Shown: positions 7,484 to 16,887, counted from the stretch's first letter. The stretch: 40,106 bases of DNA from Candidatus Hydrogenedentota bacterium (GCA_903902895.1 CAIUWO010000094.1:1-40106); one strand, 5' to 3'. The notes: generated from the sequence alone by a model not told the origin. Translations and numbers: made by a program.

Positions 7484-8899
7484 CTATCTCCCCGCACCGC
7501 GATGCCACAGGTCTTCTATTTTTCGGACGTAGGTGAACAGGTTCGTCTGAATTTTCTCGTTGTTGAGCAGTTTCAGGACGCCCGGGATCTTTGCGGCCAG
7601 CAGGGCCAGCGGCAGCAGCGTCTTCATGTCCTTCACCGCGCCCTGAATCGCCGCGATGATGTCGTCCAGTTCCGCGTCCGACACCGTGATGGGCATCATG
7701 AAGCGCATCACCTGCGGCGCGTTGCCGGAGTAGGCGGCAAAAACCCCGTGTTTCGCCAGCGCGTCGGACATCATGGGTCCCAGGAACTCCTCCACATATT
7801 CCAGCCCCACCATCAGCCCGATGCCGCGCACTTCCTTGATGATTTTGGGGTTGGCGCGCATCAGTTCCGCCAGCGCCTCCTTGAGCTTTGCGCCCTGCCG
7901 GGCCGCGTTTTCGCAGAGCTTGTGCTCCTCCAGGCAGTCGAGCACCTTGAGCGAGACCCGGCAGGCAATGTCGCTGCCGCCGCAATGGGTCTCATGAAAG
8001 TCGGGGTGCTCCGCCGCAAAGTCCCGCAGCACCGGAATGTCGCGGTATAGCATGGCTGCATTGGCATAGAGCCCGCCGCCGAGCGACTTGGCCAGGGTCA
8101 TCATGTCCGGAACGACGCCCGAATGCTCCGAGGCGAACATGCGGCCCGTACGGCCAAAACCCGTCTGGATCTCGTCAAAGATCAGCAGCGCGCCGTGCCT
8201 GTCGCACAATTCGCGCAGTCCGCGCAGATAGGCCGGTGTGCCCGGAAAGATGCCCGCCTCGCCCTGCACGGGCTCCAGGATGACGGCGGCCGTCTGCTCG
8301 GAAACCGCCTTGGTCATCGCGTCCAGGTCGTTGAAGGGCACAAAGATGAATTCCGGCATGAGCGGCTCAAAGCAGTGGCGGTAATGCTCCTTGCCGTTGG
8401 CGCTCAGCGCAAAGCCCGTGTGGCCGTGGTAGGCTTTTACTGTGGAGATGATCTGCTTGCGCCCCGTCGCGCCCCGCGCCATTTTCAGCGCGCACTCGAC
8501 CGCTTCCCCCCCGCCAGCCGCGAACATCACGTGGTTGAGGTCGCCCGGGGCCAGCGCGGCCAGCCGCCTGGTCAGGGCCTCCTTTTGCGGCGACGACAAC
8601 AGGTAACTGCCCATGTCCAGCTCGTCCGCCGCCTCCGCCAGTGCCGCCATCACCTCCGGGTTGTGGCGCGACACATTAAAACAGCCCGCCGCCGTAAAGC
8701 AGTCGTACATGCGCCGACCCGTCACCGGGTCCGTGAAGCCCACCCCCTCACGCTGGGTCTCAAAAACGTCCAGGTGCCCGGCGCTCAGGTACTTGATCTG
8801 GTTCCTGTTGATATACCGCCCAAATAGGGCAAAGATCCGTTCTTTGCTCTGCCGGGTCATGGTGGCCTCGCCACCGCCACGCTTCTCACCCACTGCCAT
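7484..8899 (-). CDS. Class III (ornithine/omega-type) PLP aminotransferase
   Basis: The product has 471 residues. AGGAGGG seven bases before the ATG at 8899 decides the start. All class III features are present: phosphate-binding [14 protein letters not shown] (about 129-142), YHGHTGF (158-163), the cofactor-contacting [12 protein letters not shown] (241-252), and Lys271 in LAKSLGGG for the internal aldimine. The family transfers an amino group between an omega- or alpha-amino donor and a keto or aldehyde acceptor. The usual GGNPxA near the C-terminal domain is GGSDIAC, shared with the downstream paralog, so both belong to an unusual branch. A C-terminal extension of about 45 residues follows the normal fold end. 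It is the first gene of a three-gene operon with the lysine-less paralog and a Zn dehydrogenase; an amine/alcohol interconversion pathway is plausible, substrate unknown. Confidence 0.9.
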   Translation of the reverse strand: MAVGEKRGGGEATMTRQSKERIFALFGRYINRNQIKYLSAGHLDVFETQREGVGFTDPVTGRRMYDCFTAAGCFNVSRHNPEVMAALAEAADELDMGSYLLSSPQKEALTRRLAALAPGDLNHVMFAAGGGEAVECALKMARGATGRKQIISTVKAYHGHTGFALSANGKEHYRHCFEPLMPEFIFVPFNDLDAMTKAVSEQTAAVILEPVQGEAGIFPGTPAYLRGLRELCDRHGALLIFDEIQTGFGRTGRMFASEHSGVVPDMMTLAKSLGGGLYANAAMLYRDIPVLRDFAAEHPDFHETHCGGSDIACRVSLKVLDCLEEHKLCENAARQGAKLKEALAELMRANPKIIKEVRGIGLMVGLEYVEEFLGPMMSDALAKHGVFAAYSGNAPQVMRFMMPITVSDAELDDIIAAIQGAVKDMKTLLPLALLAAKIPGVLKLLNNEKIQTNLFTYVRKIEDLWHRGAGR

Positions 8900-9004
8900 G
8901 AAGAGCCCTCCTGTGCCGCCGGCCCCAATGCGGGGCCAACCTAGTCTCATGGAACAGTAGCCGAAGCTCTCCCCAAAGTCAATGGAGGCAGATTTTTCTG
9001 ATTG

Positions 9005-9035
9005 TTGCACTTCTCCCGCCAAATAGTGGTAAAGT
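9005..9035 (+). promoter_or_regulatory. Possible sigma70-type promoter of the propeller gene
   Basis: TTGCAC at 9005-9010 and TAAAGT at 9030-9035, the latter preceded by TG one base upstream (extended -10), lie 36 bases before the start codon of the propeller gene. The 19-base spacing is long, and TATAAA at 9044-9049 is a rival -10. The AT-rich 171-base divergent gap makes a promoter here likely; the exact boxes are a guess. Confidence 0.3.
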
Positions 9036-9070
9036 TTGGGACCTATAAACCTTGGATAAAGGAAAACACC

Positions 9071-10306
9071 ATGGCGCAGCGATTCGTGATTATTGGGTTG
9101 GCCGTCTTTCTGCTCGCAGGCGCGGCCCTTGCCGGGGATTCGCCGCAGTTCCGGGGACCGAACCGGGATGGCCTGTTTGACGAGCAGGGCCTCTTGAAAA
9201 CGTGGCCCGAAGGCGGTCCGGCGGTGGCCTGGGTGGCGAAAGGCCTCGGCGGCGGCTATTCCTCCGTGTCCGTGGTCGCGGGAAGGGTCTACGCCAGTGG
9301 CATGGGCGCGGACGAGACCGGTTTTGTCTCCATCATAAACGCGGCCGACGGCAAGGTGGAGAACACCATTCCCTACGGCAAGGAAACCAAGAACGACCAG
9401 GCGCCCGGCCCGCGCTCCACGCCGACCATCGACGGGAACCGGCTCTATATCCTTTCCGGGCTGGGTGTTGCGTACTGCATTGACTTGGAAAAGAAAAGTG
9501 TCCTTTGGAACGTGGACGTGCTGAAGAAATTCGGCGGCGAGAACAACACCTGGACACTGGCCGAGTCACTGCTGGTCGACGGGGACCGCGTCATTTGCAC
9601 CCCCGGCGGCGTGGAGGGCGGCATTGTCGCACTGAACAAAATGAACGGCGAGACGGTCTGGGCGACCAAGGGCATCAACGACAAGGCCTCCTACTGCTCC
9701 CCGGCCATCGTGACCCACAACGGCAAGCGCATCCTGCTGACCGAAACGGAGACGCTGGTCGTGGGCGTGAACCCGGACAACGGCGCACTGCTCTGGACCT
9801 ATCCGCACAAGACCGAATACAACATTCACGCTGTGACGCCGGTCTACGGCAACGGGCTGGTGTACTTTTCCGGCGGTTACGGGTCGGGCGGCGGCGCGCT
9901 ACAGTTGTCCGCCGACGGCGCGGCCGTGACGCTGAAATGGGAAGACAAGAAGCTCGACTGCCAGCACCACGGCGTTGTGCTGGTGGACGGCCACCTCTAC
10001 GGCACGGGCCACAAAAACAACCAGTTGGTCTGCCTGGAAATGGCCACGGGCAAGGTAATGTGGCAGTCCAAGGACGTGAAGCAGGGCGGCGCGGTCTTCG
10101 CGGACGGCCTGCTCTATGTGTATGAGGGCCCCAAGGCCGGCGTGGTCGATTTGGTGAAGGTGTCGCCAAAAGGAATGGAACTGGCGGGCAAACTCACTGT
10201 GACCGAGGGTGACGACAAGCACTGGGCCCACCCCGTCATCGCCAACGGGCGTCTCTATATTCGACATGGCGATGCGCTGGTCGCGTATACTGTCGCCGCA
10301 AAATAG
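9071..10306 (+). CDS. Secreted PQQ-like beta-propeller protein
   Basis: The product has 411 residues. The ATG at 9071 has AAAGGAAAA just upstream and starts a signal peptide (MAQR, hydrophobic core, AALAG). The mature N-terminus (SPQFRGPNRDG) and repeated blades such as ALNKMNGETVW, NPDNGALLWTYP and EMATGKVMW mark a PQQ-like/BamB-type propeller. The chain contains a long Gly-rich loop around YFSGGYGSGGGALQ. It is a distant relative of the protein encoded at 593-1912. In PVC-type bacteria such propellers are numerous, exported and mostly uncharacterised. The pseudopilin gene follows 124 bases downstream on the same strand. No enzyme motif or metal site could be assigned, so only the fold and the export are supported. 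Confidence 0.87.
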   Translation: MAQRFVIIGLAVFLLAGAALAGDSPQFRGPNRDGLFDEQGLLKTWPEGGPAVAWVAKGLGGGYSSVSVVAGRVYASGMGADETGFVSIINAADGKVENTIPYGKETKNDQAPGPRSTPTIDGNRLYILSGLGVAYCIDLEKKSVLWNVDVLKKFGGENNTWTLAESLLVDGDRVICTPGGVEGGIVALNKMNGETVWATKGINDKASYCSPAIVTHNGKRILLTETETLVVGVNPDNGALLWTYPHKTEYNIHAVTPVYGNGLVYFSGGYGSGGGALQLSADGAAVTLKWEDKKLDCQHHGVVLVDGHLYGTGHKNNQLVCLEMATGKVMWQSKDVKQGGAVFADGLLYVYEGPKAGVVDLVKVSPKGMELAGKLTVTEGDDKHWAHPVIANGRLYIRHGDALVAYTVAAK

Positions 10307-10430
10307 CCATGGGCAGGCCCTGCCGTTCCAGTGACGGAGCGCGGTTTGCCGGGTCAGGATGGAACAAGTTCCGCAGTTGAGGCGTTCATCTCCCGACAGG
10401 CAGATTGTGGAACGAAGCAAGGAGCAGGCC

Positions 10431-11420
10431 ATGCCATACTTACACAAATCCCGGGGTTTTACCCTGATAGAGTTGCTGGTCGTGATCGCGATCATCGGCA
10501 TACTGGCGGCGATTCTGCTGCCCGCGCTGGCGCGGGCGCGCGAGGCCGCCCGCCGCTCCTCCTGCCAGAACAACCTCAAGCAGATGGGTGTCGTTCTAAA
10601 GATGTACGCCAACGAGGCCGGCGGCAGCTTCCCGCGTGTTCACGGCGACGAACCCTGGGGCGCAACCGTTCCGGCGGGCTGCGTTGATGCGGAAACCGAC
10701 GCCGAACTGGCCCCGCAGATTTCGGCAGTCTACCCCGAGTACCTGACGGACCTGAAAGTGCTGTCCTGCCCGTCCGACCCCGACGCCTCCTCGACGAACC
10801 CGCTTAAAATCCTCGACAACGCCCCCGGCCAGGTCTGCGCCTACAAGGGCCTGCCCTCCAACGCCGACGGCAGCTACATCTATATGGGCTACATGCTGGA
10901 CAAGGTGTCCGACACGGACCCCGCGCTGGACGCGTCCCTTTTCGGCGCACCGGCGGCCGCCAAAGTGGCCGGGCAGTACGCCTATCTGATGCTGGTCATT
11001 TCCTACCGGCAGGGCGTGTCCTTTCTCAACGGGCCGCTGGGCGACCAGAACCCGGACAACGACGGGAAGCTCAATGAGGACGTCAACGATGCCACGAAAT
11101 ACGCCATGCTCAGCGCGATGGCCCAGCCCGCGGGCGTGCCCCTGGGCAACGGCGGCGGTCAAATCCTCTACCGGCTGCGCGAGGGCATAGAGCGCTTCCT
11201 GATCACGGACATCAACAATGCCGCCGCCTCCAACAGCGCGCAGAGCGCGCTGCCGGTCATGTGGGATGTCGTGTCCGCCAATCCGTCCAGCAAGGCCCAG
11301 TTCAACCACGTGCCGGGCGGCGCCAACGTGCTGTATATGGACGGCCATTGCGAGTTCCAGAAATACCCCGGCGCCTTCCCCGCATCCAAGACCTTCGCCG
11401 CCGCGGGGGCATTCTTCTAG
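10431..11420 (+). CDS. DUF1559-type pseudopilin with type II prepilin signal
   Basis: The product has 329 residues. AAGGAG lies about 7 bases before the ATG at 10431. A short basic leader ends in RGF, followed by [19 protein letters not shown], the classical prepilin peptidase site (cut after Gly, N-methyl-Phe) with Glu5 and the hydrophobic helix. Then comes [20 protein letters not shown], typical of the DUF1559 proteins that are strongly expanded in Planctomycetota, Lentisphaerota and relatives. Near the end, [14 protein letters not shown] resembles the H-X9-DG region of that family, here with ten residues between His and Asp-Gly. The protein should be processed at the inner membrane and built into a type II secretion or pseudopilus-like structure. 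No pilus assembly gene is nearby. Confidence 0.9.
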   Translation: MPYLHKSRGFTLIELLVVIAIIGILAAILLPALARAREAARRSSCQNNLKQMGVVLKMYANEAGGSFPRVHGDEPWGATVPAGCVDAETDAELAPQISAVYPEYLTDLKVLSCPSDPDASSTNPLKILDNAPGQVCAYKGLPSNADGSYIYMGYMLDKVSDTDPALDASLFGAPAAAKVAGQYAYLMLVISYRQGVSFLNGPLGDQNPDNDGKLNEDVNDATKYAMLSAMAQPAGVPLGNGGGQILYRLREGIERFLITDINNAAASNSAQSALPVMWDVVSANPSSKAQFNHVPGGANVLYMDGHCEFQKYPGAFPASKTFAAAGAFF

Positions 11421-11449
11421 ACAGCAAGAGAACCGGCAGGAATATGTGG

Positions 11450-11468
11450 GACAGGCGCCCCGCCTGTC
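11450..11468. terminator. Hairpin between convergent genes
   Basis: GACAGGCG, three C bases, then CGCCTGTC form a perfect 8-bp stem in the 100-base gap between the converging pseudopilin (+) and cdsA-like (-) genes. No clear T run follows on either strand, so it is at best a weak or factor-assisted two-way terminator, and could instead be part of a dispersed repeat. Confidence 0.4.
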
Positions 11469-11520
11469 GGCCCTTGTGCGGGTGCCCTGCAACGAAACGC
11501 AACGTTCCTTGCGCGGCGGC

Positions 11521-12450
11521 TCACGTTTCCGCGAAGAAGAAGCGCACCAGGTGGAAGAAGATGGGGGCGGCAAAGCAGAGGGCGTCGATGCGGTCGAGCA
11601 TGCCCCCCCGGCCCTGCATGAACTGGCCAAACTCCGTGACGCGCCGGTCGCGCTTGATGGCGGACATGCACAGACTGCCCGCAAAGCCCACGAGTGTGAT
11701 GACCAGGGAGATCAGGAAACCCTGCCACGCCTGAAACGGCGTTGACCAGGAGAGCCATGCGCCCACCAGCGACGCGACAATGACGCCCCCCACGACCCCC
11801 TCCACCATCTTTCTCGGGCTGACCGTGGGCGCGATGGGATAGCGTCCCAGCGTCCGGCTGAAAAGATACTGCACCACCTCGCTCACCTGCACCACGACCA
11901 CCAGGTAAACGAGCAGTTTTGCGTTTTGGCCCTCGTAGCCGGGAATCTTGAGCATGAGCAGCGCCGGGGCGTGGCTCACGCAGTAGACGCACACCATGAG
12001 CCCCCACTGGATGGTGGCCGTGCGCGCCAGGAAATTGTCCGTCTGGCCCGCGATGGCGCTGCGCGTGGGAATGAACAGGAACGCGTAGAGCGGGATGAAC
12101 ACCGCAAACAGCTCGTACCAGCGCATGGCCACGAGGAAATACTGGAGCGGCACAAAGACAAAGAAGGTCCAGAACAGCGCGCGGTGGTCACCGCGGCGGG
12201 TGGGGGTCAGCGTGATGAACTCGCGCAGCGCCAGGAAGGAAACCAGCGCAAACAGCGCGTTTGCGCCGTACTTGCCGGTGAGCAGCGCCAGCGTGAAGAT
12301 GATGAGCATCACCCACCAGGCCTGGATGCGCGCGTTCAGGCCCGCCACCACCGCCACCGCGGCCTCCTGCCGAAGGATCAGGGTCAGCGCAAACCCGACC
12401 ATGCTGGCCAGAACGAGCACCTGCAGCACGCCCCCCATAAGCGTCAGCAT
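11521..12450 (-). CDS. cdsA: CdsA-like phosphatidate cytidylyltransferase
   Basis: The product has 309 residues and is strongly hydrophobic, with about eight membrane segments. It carries the C-terminal CdsA signature region SAIKRDRR...GRGGMLDRIDAL, which in the family binds Mg and CTP for making CDP-diacylglycerol from phosphatidic acid. The ATG at 12450 overlaps the end of the plsC gene by 7 bases, so the two are coupled and would give consecutive steps: acylation of lysophosphatidate, then CTP activation. Compared with the family consensus (KRx4KD, then PxHGG) several conserved positions differ: the KD pair reads TE and the H of HGG reads R. This looks like the divergent CdsA branch (as in YnbB-type paralogs) and may not be the only CDP-DAG synthase of the cell. 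Confidence 0.85.
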   Translation of the reverse strand: MLTLMGGVLQVLVLASMVGFALTLILRQEAAVAVVAGLNARIQAWWVMLIIFTLALLTGKYGANALFALVSFLALREFITLTPTRRGDHRALFWTFFVFVPLQYFLVAMRWYELFAVFIPLYAFLFIPTRSAIAGQTDNFLARTATIQWGLMVCVYCVSHAPALLMLKIPGYEGQNAKLLVYLVVVVQVSEVVQYLFSRTLGRYPIAPTVSPRKMVEGVVGGVIVASLVGAWLSWSTPFQAWQGFLISLVITLVGFAGSLCMSAIKRDRRVTEFGQFMQGRGGMLDRIDALCFAAPIFFHLVRFFFAET

Positions 12451-13088
12451 GACGGGTCCCCCAGCGCGATGAGCGCCTCCCTGGCGCGGTCCAGAAACTC
12501 CTGCTTGGTCTCTCCCTCATTGAGCTGCATCGGCAGGCCGAAGGTCACGGTGCTCAGCAGCGGAACGGGCATGATCTCGTGCTTGGGCAGAATGCGGCCC
12601 AGATTGTCGATGTGGGCCGGCACGAATTTCACGTCGGGACGCCGCCGGGCGATATGGAAGATGCCCGCCTTGAAGGGAAGCACCGACTCTCCGTCGCCGC
12701 GCATGCCCTCGGGGAAGATGATCAGCGATGCGTCGGTGCCAATGGCCTCGACCATGTTGTTGAAGGTGGACAGCACCTCGCGCGCCGAACCGGCCTCGCC
12801 CGAGTGCCCGGCGCGCTGGATCAGGACGGCATTAAACACCTTGGTGGCCAGGAAACGGCGGACACGGTTCTTTTCCCAGTAGTCGCGGGCCGCCACGGGG
12901 CGCGTCTGCAGGCGGATGTCGGGGGGCAACGCCGACCACAGCACCACCGCGTCGAGGTTGCTCGTGTGGTTGGCAAAATAGATGTGCTGCCCCTCGGCCG
13001 ACAGCGGGGCAAGCGACCGGGACGAGGCGCCGCAGACAAGGCGGATTATCCCCGTCAGCGTCATTACCAGAATATATCTAAGATTCAT
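12444..13088 (-). CDS. plsC: 1-acyl-sn-glycerol-3-phosphate acyltransferase (PlsC family)
   Basis: The product has 214 residues. The acyltransferase box NHTSNLD (the NHx4D catalytic motif, around residues 40-46) and the glycerophosphate-binding FPEGMRG are both present, with a hydrophobic N-terminal segment for membrane attachment. The family transfers an acyl chain from acyl-ACP or acyl-CoA to the sn-2 position of lysophosphatidate. The gene directly precedes and overlaps the cdsA-like gene, so they form a phospholipid pair. The upstream CoA-transferase gene ends 96 bases before, on the same strand, and may be co-transcribed. Confidence 0.9.
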   Translation of the reverse strand: MNLRYILVMTLTGIIRLVCGASSRSLAPLSAEGQHIYFANHTSNLDAVVLWSALPPDIRLQTRPVAARDYWEKNRVRRFLATKVFNAVLIQRAGHSGEAGSAREVLSTFNNMVEAIGTDASLIIFPEGMRGDGESVLPFKAGIFHIARRRPDVKFVPAHIDNLGRILPKHEIMPVPLLSTVTFGLPMQLNEGETKQEFLDRAREALIALGDPSC

Positions 13089-13184
13089 GGCCGTTCAGGC
13101 TCCCGAACCGGGCATATCCCGCGCCCCATGGACAAAGCTGCATGCAACGGAGAGTATAGCAGGGCCGGACCGTTGCCGCACGGT

Positions 13185-14894
13185 TTAGCAAAGCCCCTTT
13201 CCCAGTTGGAGGCGGAATTCTTTGCCCGTGATGATGGCCCCCTCGACAACCGGCACGGTGCCCTGTTCGGGAAGCGCAATAGTCATCTTGGTGGTGGCGA
13301 GGATGTCCCGGTCGATGTCAATTCCCGGCATCACCCGCACCAGTTCCATGCCGCGCGCCGTCAGTTGGAGCAGGCATCTGCTGGTTGCGTAGAAAACCTT
13401 CTTGCCCGCCTTGAGCGACTCCGGGCCGTTCATGGTGACCTCGTCCACGGCCTCGATGAACTTGCACCTGCCCTGCTGCAGCACGCGCACCCGGCCCCCC
13501 TCCAGGGCCATTTTCTCACCTTCCGCCCATTTCGTCACGAAGAGGATTGTTTTCGCCGCGTTGGTCAGGTCGATAAACCCGCCCGGACCGACATAGCTGG
13601 AGATGCGGTCGCCGCGTTTGGATACGTTCACATTGCCCCGGCTGTCTGCCTGAAGCACGCCCAGCACGGTGCCGTCCAGTCGTTCGGGGCACATGCGGAA
13701 GGTTTCGGCCGAGGAGATAACGCTCTTCGCGCCCACGGCCGCGCCAAAAAAGATGCCCGGCATGGGCACGCCGCCAATGACCCCGCTCTCGGTAAACAGC
13801 GTGACCTCGTCCAGAATATGGGCCTGATGCAGCACGCTGCACACTTCCTCGGGCAGGCCCACGCCAACGTTCATGAGGGAACCGGGCGACACGTTATGGA
13901 CAAACACCTCCGCCGCAAGCCGGGCCAGCATATGGTCCATGGCGCTTCTGCGCGGGGTGATCCCCATGACCTTGTTGACAAAGCGCGCGCGGGCAAGGCC
14001 TTCCGCCATGGGGAGGCGGCTCGTCGGCGCCAGGAACTCGAAATGGCTGTTGTAGCGAATGTACCCGCTCTGCTCGGTTTGCGGATGGACCACCACGGCG
14101 TCCACCTCGGCCGCGGGCACGTAAATGTCACCGGGGGTTTTGTCGATCAAACGGGAAACGTTGGCAATGACTTGCCCGCCATTTCGTTTCGCGGCGCGCG
14201 TAATTTCAAGAATCTCCGCTTTCATGGGGCAGTGGGTGACGTAGATGTTGCCCTCGCGGTCCGCCGCATAGGCGTTAAACAGCGCCACGTCAATCCCGGG
14301 AACGCGAAACCGCAGCAGGTCCCCCTCCACTGACACCAGTTGCTCCGCGTCCCTGCCGGCCAGCGGGGTGCCGCGCCCGACACGGGGATCAAGAAAGGTG
14401 TTGACGCCCACATGCGTGAGCAGGGAGTTCTCGCCCCGGCCGAGGGCTTCAAACAGGAGCGCCACCATGCCCTGCGGTATGAGTTGCACCTCCATAAGTC
14501 CCTGCTCGGCCAGCCGCAGCGCGCTCTTGAAGGTCTCCACATGGCCCGAAATCACCCGGCGGCACAGGCCCTCCCGCATGATTTCCTCCACCGAACCGGG
14601 CGCGATGCCCCGGCCGCCCTGGCCGCCGGTGCACATCACGGTCAAATCCCGCGGGTGGCCTGTCGCCTCAAACGCCTCGCGGATCGTCCAGTACAGGATG
14701 GACGGGCGCTGGTTGCCCCCGAGTCCGGAGGTGGCCACCACCGCGCCGTCGGGAATGAGCTTGGCCGCCTCGCGGGCCCCCATGAATTTGGGGTTGTCGG
14801 GAAGATGAAACGCGTAAGCGCTGTCATGCCGGTTCCAGGTGAGCCGGATGTGCCCCATGAGGGCAAGATAGTAGGCTTTCGTGAAGATATTCAT
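13185..14894 (-). CDS. Fused class I (acetate/propionate-type) acyl-CoA transferase
   Basis: The product has 569 residues, a fusion of the alpha and beta halves as in propionate CoA-transferase and YdiF-type enzymes. The N-terminal half has the glycine-rich CoA-binding part (VATSGLGGNQRPS; CTGGQGGRGIAPG). The second half has Glu369 in TESGVIGG, the expected glutamyl-CoA nucleophile, then VGPGGFIDL. It would move CoA between a short-chain acyl-CoA and a free acid in the cytoplasm. The N-terminus carries some 35 extra residues before the first domain. The ribosome site (AAGGATT, about 12 bases upstream) is weakly placed. It is the first gene of the minus-strand group with plsC and cdsA, but a 96-base gap leaves it open whether it is one operon. 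Confidence 0.87.
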   Translation of the reverse strand: MNIFTKAYYLALMGHIRLTWNRHDSAYAFHLPDNPKFMGAREAAKLIPDGAVVATSGLGGNQRPSILYWTIREAFEATGHPRDLTVMCTGGQGGRGIAPGSVEEIMREGLCRRVISGHVETFKSALRLAEQGLMEVQLIPQGMVALLFEALGRGENSLLTHVGVNTFLDPRVGRGTPLAGRDAEQLVSVEGDLLRFRVPGIDVALFNAYAADREGNIYVTHCPMKAEILEITRAAKRNGGQVIANVSRLIDKTPGDIYVPAAEVDAVVVHPQTEQSGYIRYNSHFEFLAPTSRLPMAEGLARARFVNKVMGITPRRSAMDHMLARLAAEVFVHNVSPGSLMNVGVGLPEEVCSVLHQAHILDEVTLFTESGVIGGVPMPGIFFGAAVGAKSVISSAETFRMCPERLDGTVLGVLQADSRGNVNVSKRGDRISSYVGPGGFIDLTNAAKTILFVTKWAEGEKMALEGGRVRVLQQGRCKFIEAVDEVTMNGPESLKAGKKVFYATSRCLLQLTARGMELVRVMPGIDIDRDILATTKMTIALPEQGTVPVVEGAIITGKEFRLQLGKGLC

Positions 14895-15263
14895 TTTGGC
14901 GGTAATCCTTCAGTGATTTCCGATGATCTAAACATGCGGGCGCAGCAAAGAGCAAGGGGAATTTTTGCCCCCCGAAACGCTTGCAGTTCCAAGGAATCGG
15001 AAAGGACTTGAAAAGCGGCTCCTGGCCAATGGGGTGTTTAGTTGCGCATTCTGAATTTATTGTTAAAAACATGAATGCCGAAATATGGTAAATTTATTAT
15101 GTGCTGTCGGCAATGGATGGCCCCCCTAATGTTGTTATACTCATTGACTTAGATGTGCGAGAACAACCAAAGCGTTTGACTGGTTGTGAAAACTAATGAT
15201 AGCATCTGACCTTAGTGACTAAGACCGATTGTCTGCATGACCTTGCAGGGAGGTACTTTACAC
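14895..15263. other. AT-rich divergent regulatory region
   Basis: The 369 bases between the CoA-transferase gene (-) and hpf (+) are clearly lower in GC than their surroundings, most of all at 15045-15220. They must hold the promoters of both transcription units, including that of the long plus-strand run starting with hpf. Besides the candidates listed separately no coding frame or long inverted repeat was seen. Confidence 0.6.
15133..15203 (+). promoter_or_regulatory. hpf: Candidate promoters upstream of hpf
   Basis: Two possibilities lie in the AT-rich gap. One is an extended -10, TG at 15133-15134 and TATACT at 15136-15141, without a good -35. The other is TTGACT at 15176-15181 with GATAGC at 15198-15203, a near-perfect -35 with a poor -10 at 16 bases. 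Neither is decisive by eye. Confidence 0.3.
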
Positions 15264-15830
15264 ATGATCATCAAAATCACCGGACGCCACATGGAGTTGA
15301 CCGATGCTCTCAAGGCATATATTGAGAGCGCGTTGAAGAAGGTCAAAGTGCATTTTGACAAGGTAATCGACGTGGACGTTGTCCTGGACGTGGAGAAGCA
15401 CCGTCACATCGCCGAGGTCAACCTTCACGCGAACGGCGTGCGCATTCACAGCAAAGAGGCCTCGCTGGACATGTACGCCTCGGTGGACGCGGTGCTGGAG
15501 AAGCTGGAGAAGCAGGCCCGCAAGTACAAAGACCGGATCAACCGCCACCAGCCCCGCACCATGCGCGAGGAGCGCTCCTATCAGCACGCGATTATCGCCA
15601 TGGAACCGACCAACGGCAATGGCGACCATGCGGAGCAGCCCGACGAGAAGCATCTGGTGGTCACCCGCGAAAAAGTGGCCATGAAGCCCATGAGCGTGGA
15701 AGAGGCGGTCATGCAGCTCGAACTGGTCGATGACCCGTTCATCGTCTTTGCGAATGCGGAGACGGCGCAGGTCAACGTTCTCTATTCCCGGGGTGACAAG
15801 ACCTACGGACTGATTGAACCGGAATTCTAG
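15264..15830 (+). CDS. hpf: Long-form ribosome hibernation promoting factor
   Basis: The product has 188 residues. GGGAGGT nine bases before the ATG at 15264 shows that this, not the in-frame ATG at 15237, is the start. Residues 1-100 form the HPF/YfiA domain (IIKITGRHMELTDALKAYIE, then alternating strands and the VHFDKVIDVDVVLDVEKH stretch) that binds in the 30S decoding centre. Residues ~130-188 (VTREKVAMKPMSVEEAVMQL, ending YGLIEPEF) are the C-terminal dimerisation domain that joins two 70S ribosomes to 100S particles. It is thus the long form, which alone makes 100S ribosomes. hprK follows 88 bases downstream, a grouping similar to the hpf-hprK neighbourhood of many bacteria. Confidence 0.95.
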   Translation: MIIKITGRHMELTDALKAYIESALKKVKVHFDKVIDVDVVLDVEKHRHIAEVNLHANGVRIHSKEASLDMYASVDAVLEKLEKQARKYKDRINRHQPRTMREERSYQHAIIAMEPTNGNGDHAEQPDEKHLVVTREKVAMKPMSVEEAVMQLELVDDPFIVFANAETAQVNVLYSRGDKTYGLIEPEF

Positions 15831-15918
15831 GGTCCGTACGGGGACCATGTGACACAAGACACCCTTACGCCGCGCCCCCTGCGGGGGAAAGGTGTGCGCC
15901 CGAGCAGGAGGCGAACGT

Positions 15919-16887
15919 ATGGACCTGACCAAACTCAAGGTCAAACGCAAGCAGTTCATCCCCGTGTCGCGCATGCTCGAACACATGACGCAGGACCTTG
16001 ATTTTGAGCTGCTGGCGGGCTTTCAGGGGGTGGAACGGCCGGTCTTCTCCTGGGATGTAAACCGTCCCGGCCTGGCCCTGAGCGGCTATCTGGACTATTT
16101 TGCGAACGACCGGGTGCAGGTGCTGGGCAACACCGAAATCCATTTCATGGAGCGGATGCGGCCGGCCGAGCTGGCAAACCGGCTCAACAACATGTTTTCC
16201 TTTGAGATTCCGGCCTTTGTGCTCTCGCGCAACCTGATGCCGCAGACCATCCTGCTCGACATGTGCAACCGCTACGGCGTGCCCGTGCTGCGCTCCACGA
16301 TGAGCACCGACGAGGTTATCAGCCGGATTATCCTCTATCTCACCCAGGAGTTTTCACCTGAAACGGTCCTTCATGGAACTGCGGTGGACGTGTACGGCGT
16401 GGGTTGCCTGATTATGGGCAAACCGGGCATAGGCAAGAGTGAAACCGCGCTGGAACTGGTCGAGCGCGGCCACCGGCTGGTGGCCGACGACATGGTCGAA
16501 CTCAAGCGGCGCCGGGCCGACTATCTCTACGCCCAGACCAACCGGACCGTCAAACACTGCATGGAAATCCGGGGTCTGGGCATCATTGACGTGCGCGCGC
16601 TCTACGGCGTGGGCCGGGTCCGCAACTTCAAGCGAATCGGCCTGGTCGCGGAGCTGGAGGAGTGGGACGACAAGGCGGCCTACGACCGGACCGGACTTCA
16701 GGAGCATTACGTGGACATCATCGGCGTCAAGGTCCCCTACATGCGCATTCCCGTGCGGCCGGGCCGCAATGTGGCCATCATCATCGAGGTTGCCTCGCTG
16801 AACCAGCGCCTCAAAGAAATGGGAGTTCACACCGCCCGCGACCTGAATGAGGACATCATGCGCAACAACCGGGGGCAGGCGGGATGA
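15919..16887 (+). CDS. hprK: HPr kinase/phosphorylase
   Basis: The product has 322 residues. AGGAGG lies seven bases before the ATG at 15919. The C-terminal half has the P-loop GKPGIGKS (167-174), conserved His152 just before it, the VADDMVELKRR segment, and the HprK signature MEIRGLGIIDVRALYGVG. The N-terminal half is the usual HprK N-domain. The enzyme phosphorylates the regulatory serine of HPr with ATP or PPi and removes it again. Its target is encoded 2.2 kb downstream (Ser51 of HPr). The stop overlaps the start of the GH57 gene as ATGA, so the two are translated together. Confidence 0.96.
   Translation: MDLTKLKVKRKQFIPVSRMLEHMTQDLDFELLAGFQGVERPVFSWDVNRPGLALSGYLDYFANDRVQVLGNTEIHFMERMRPAELANRLNNMFSFEIPAFVLSRNLMPQTILLDMCNRYGVPVLRSTMSTDEVISRIILYLTQEFSPETVLHGTAVDVYGVGCLIMGKPGIGKSETALELVERGHRLVADDMVELKRRRADYLYAQTNRTVKHCMEIRGLGIIDVRALYGVGRVRNFKRIGLVAELEEWDDKAAYDRTGLQEHYVDIIGVKVPYMRIPVRPGRNVAIIIEVASLNQRLKEMGVHTARDLNEDIMRNNRGQAG

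Noticed and set aside
6229-8050. Plus-strand open frames of 435 and 400 codons over the aminotransferase operon
   Set aside because: Antisense to genes with clear PLP-enzyme motifs and overlaps; no start signals.
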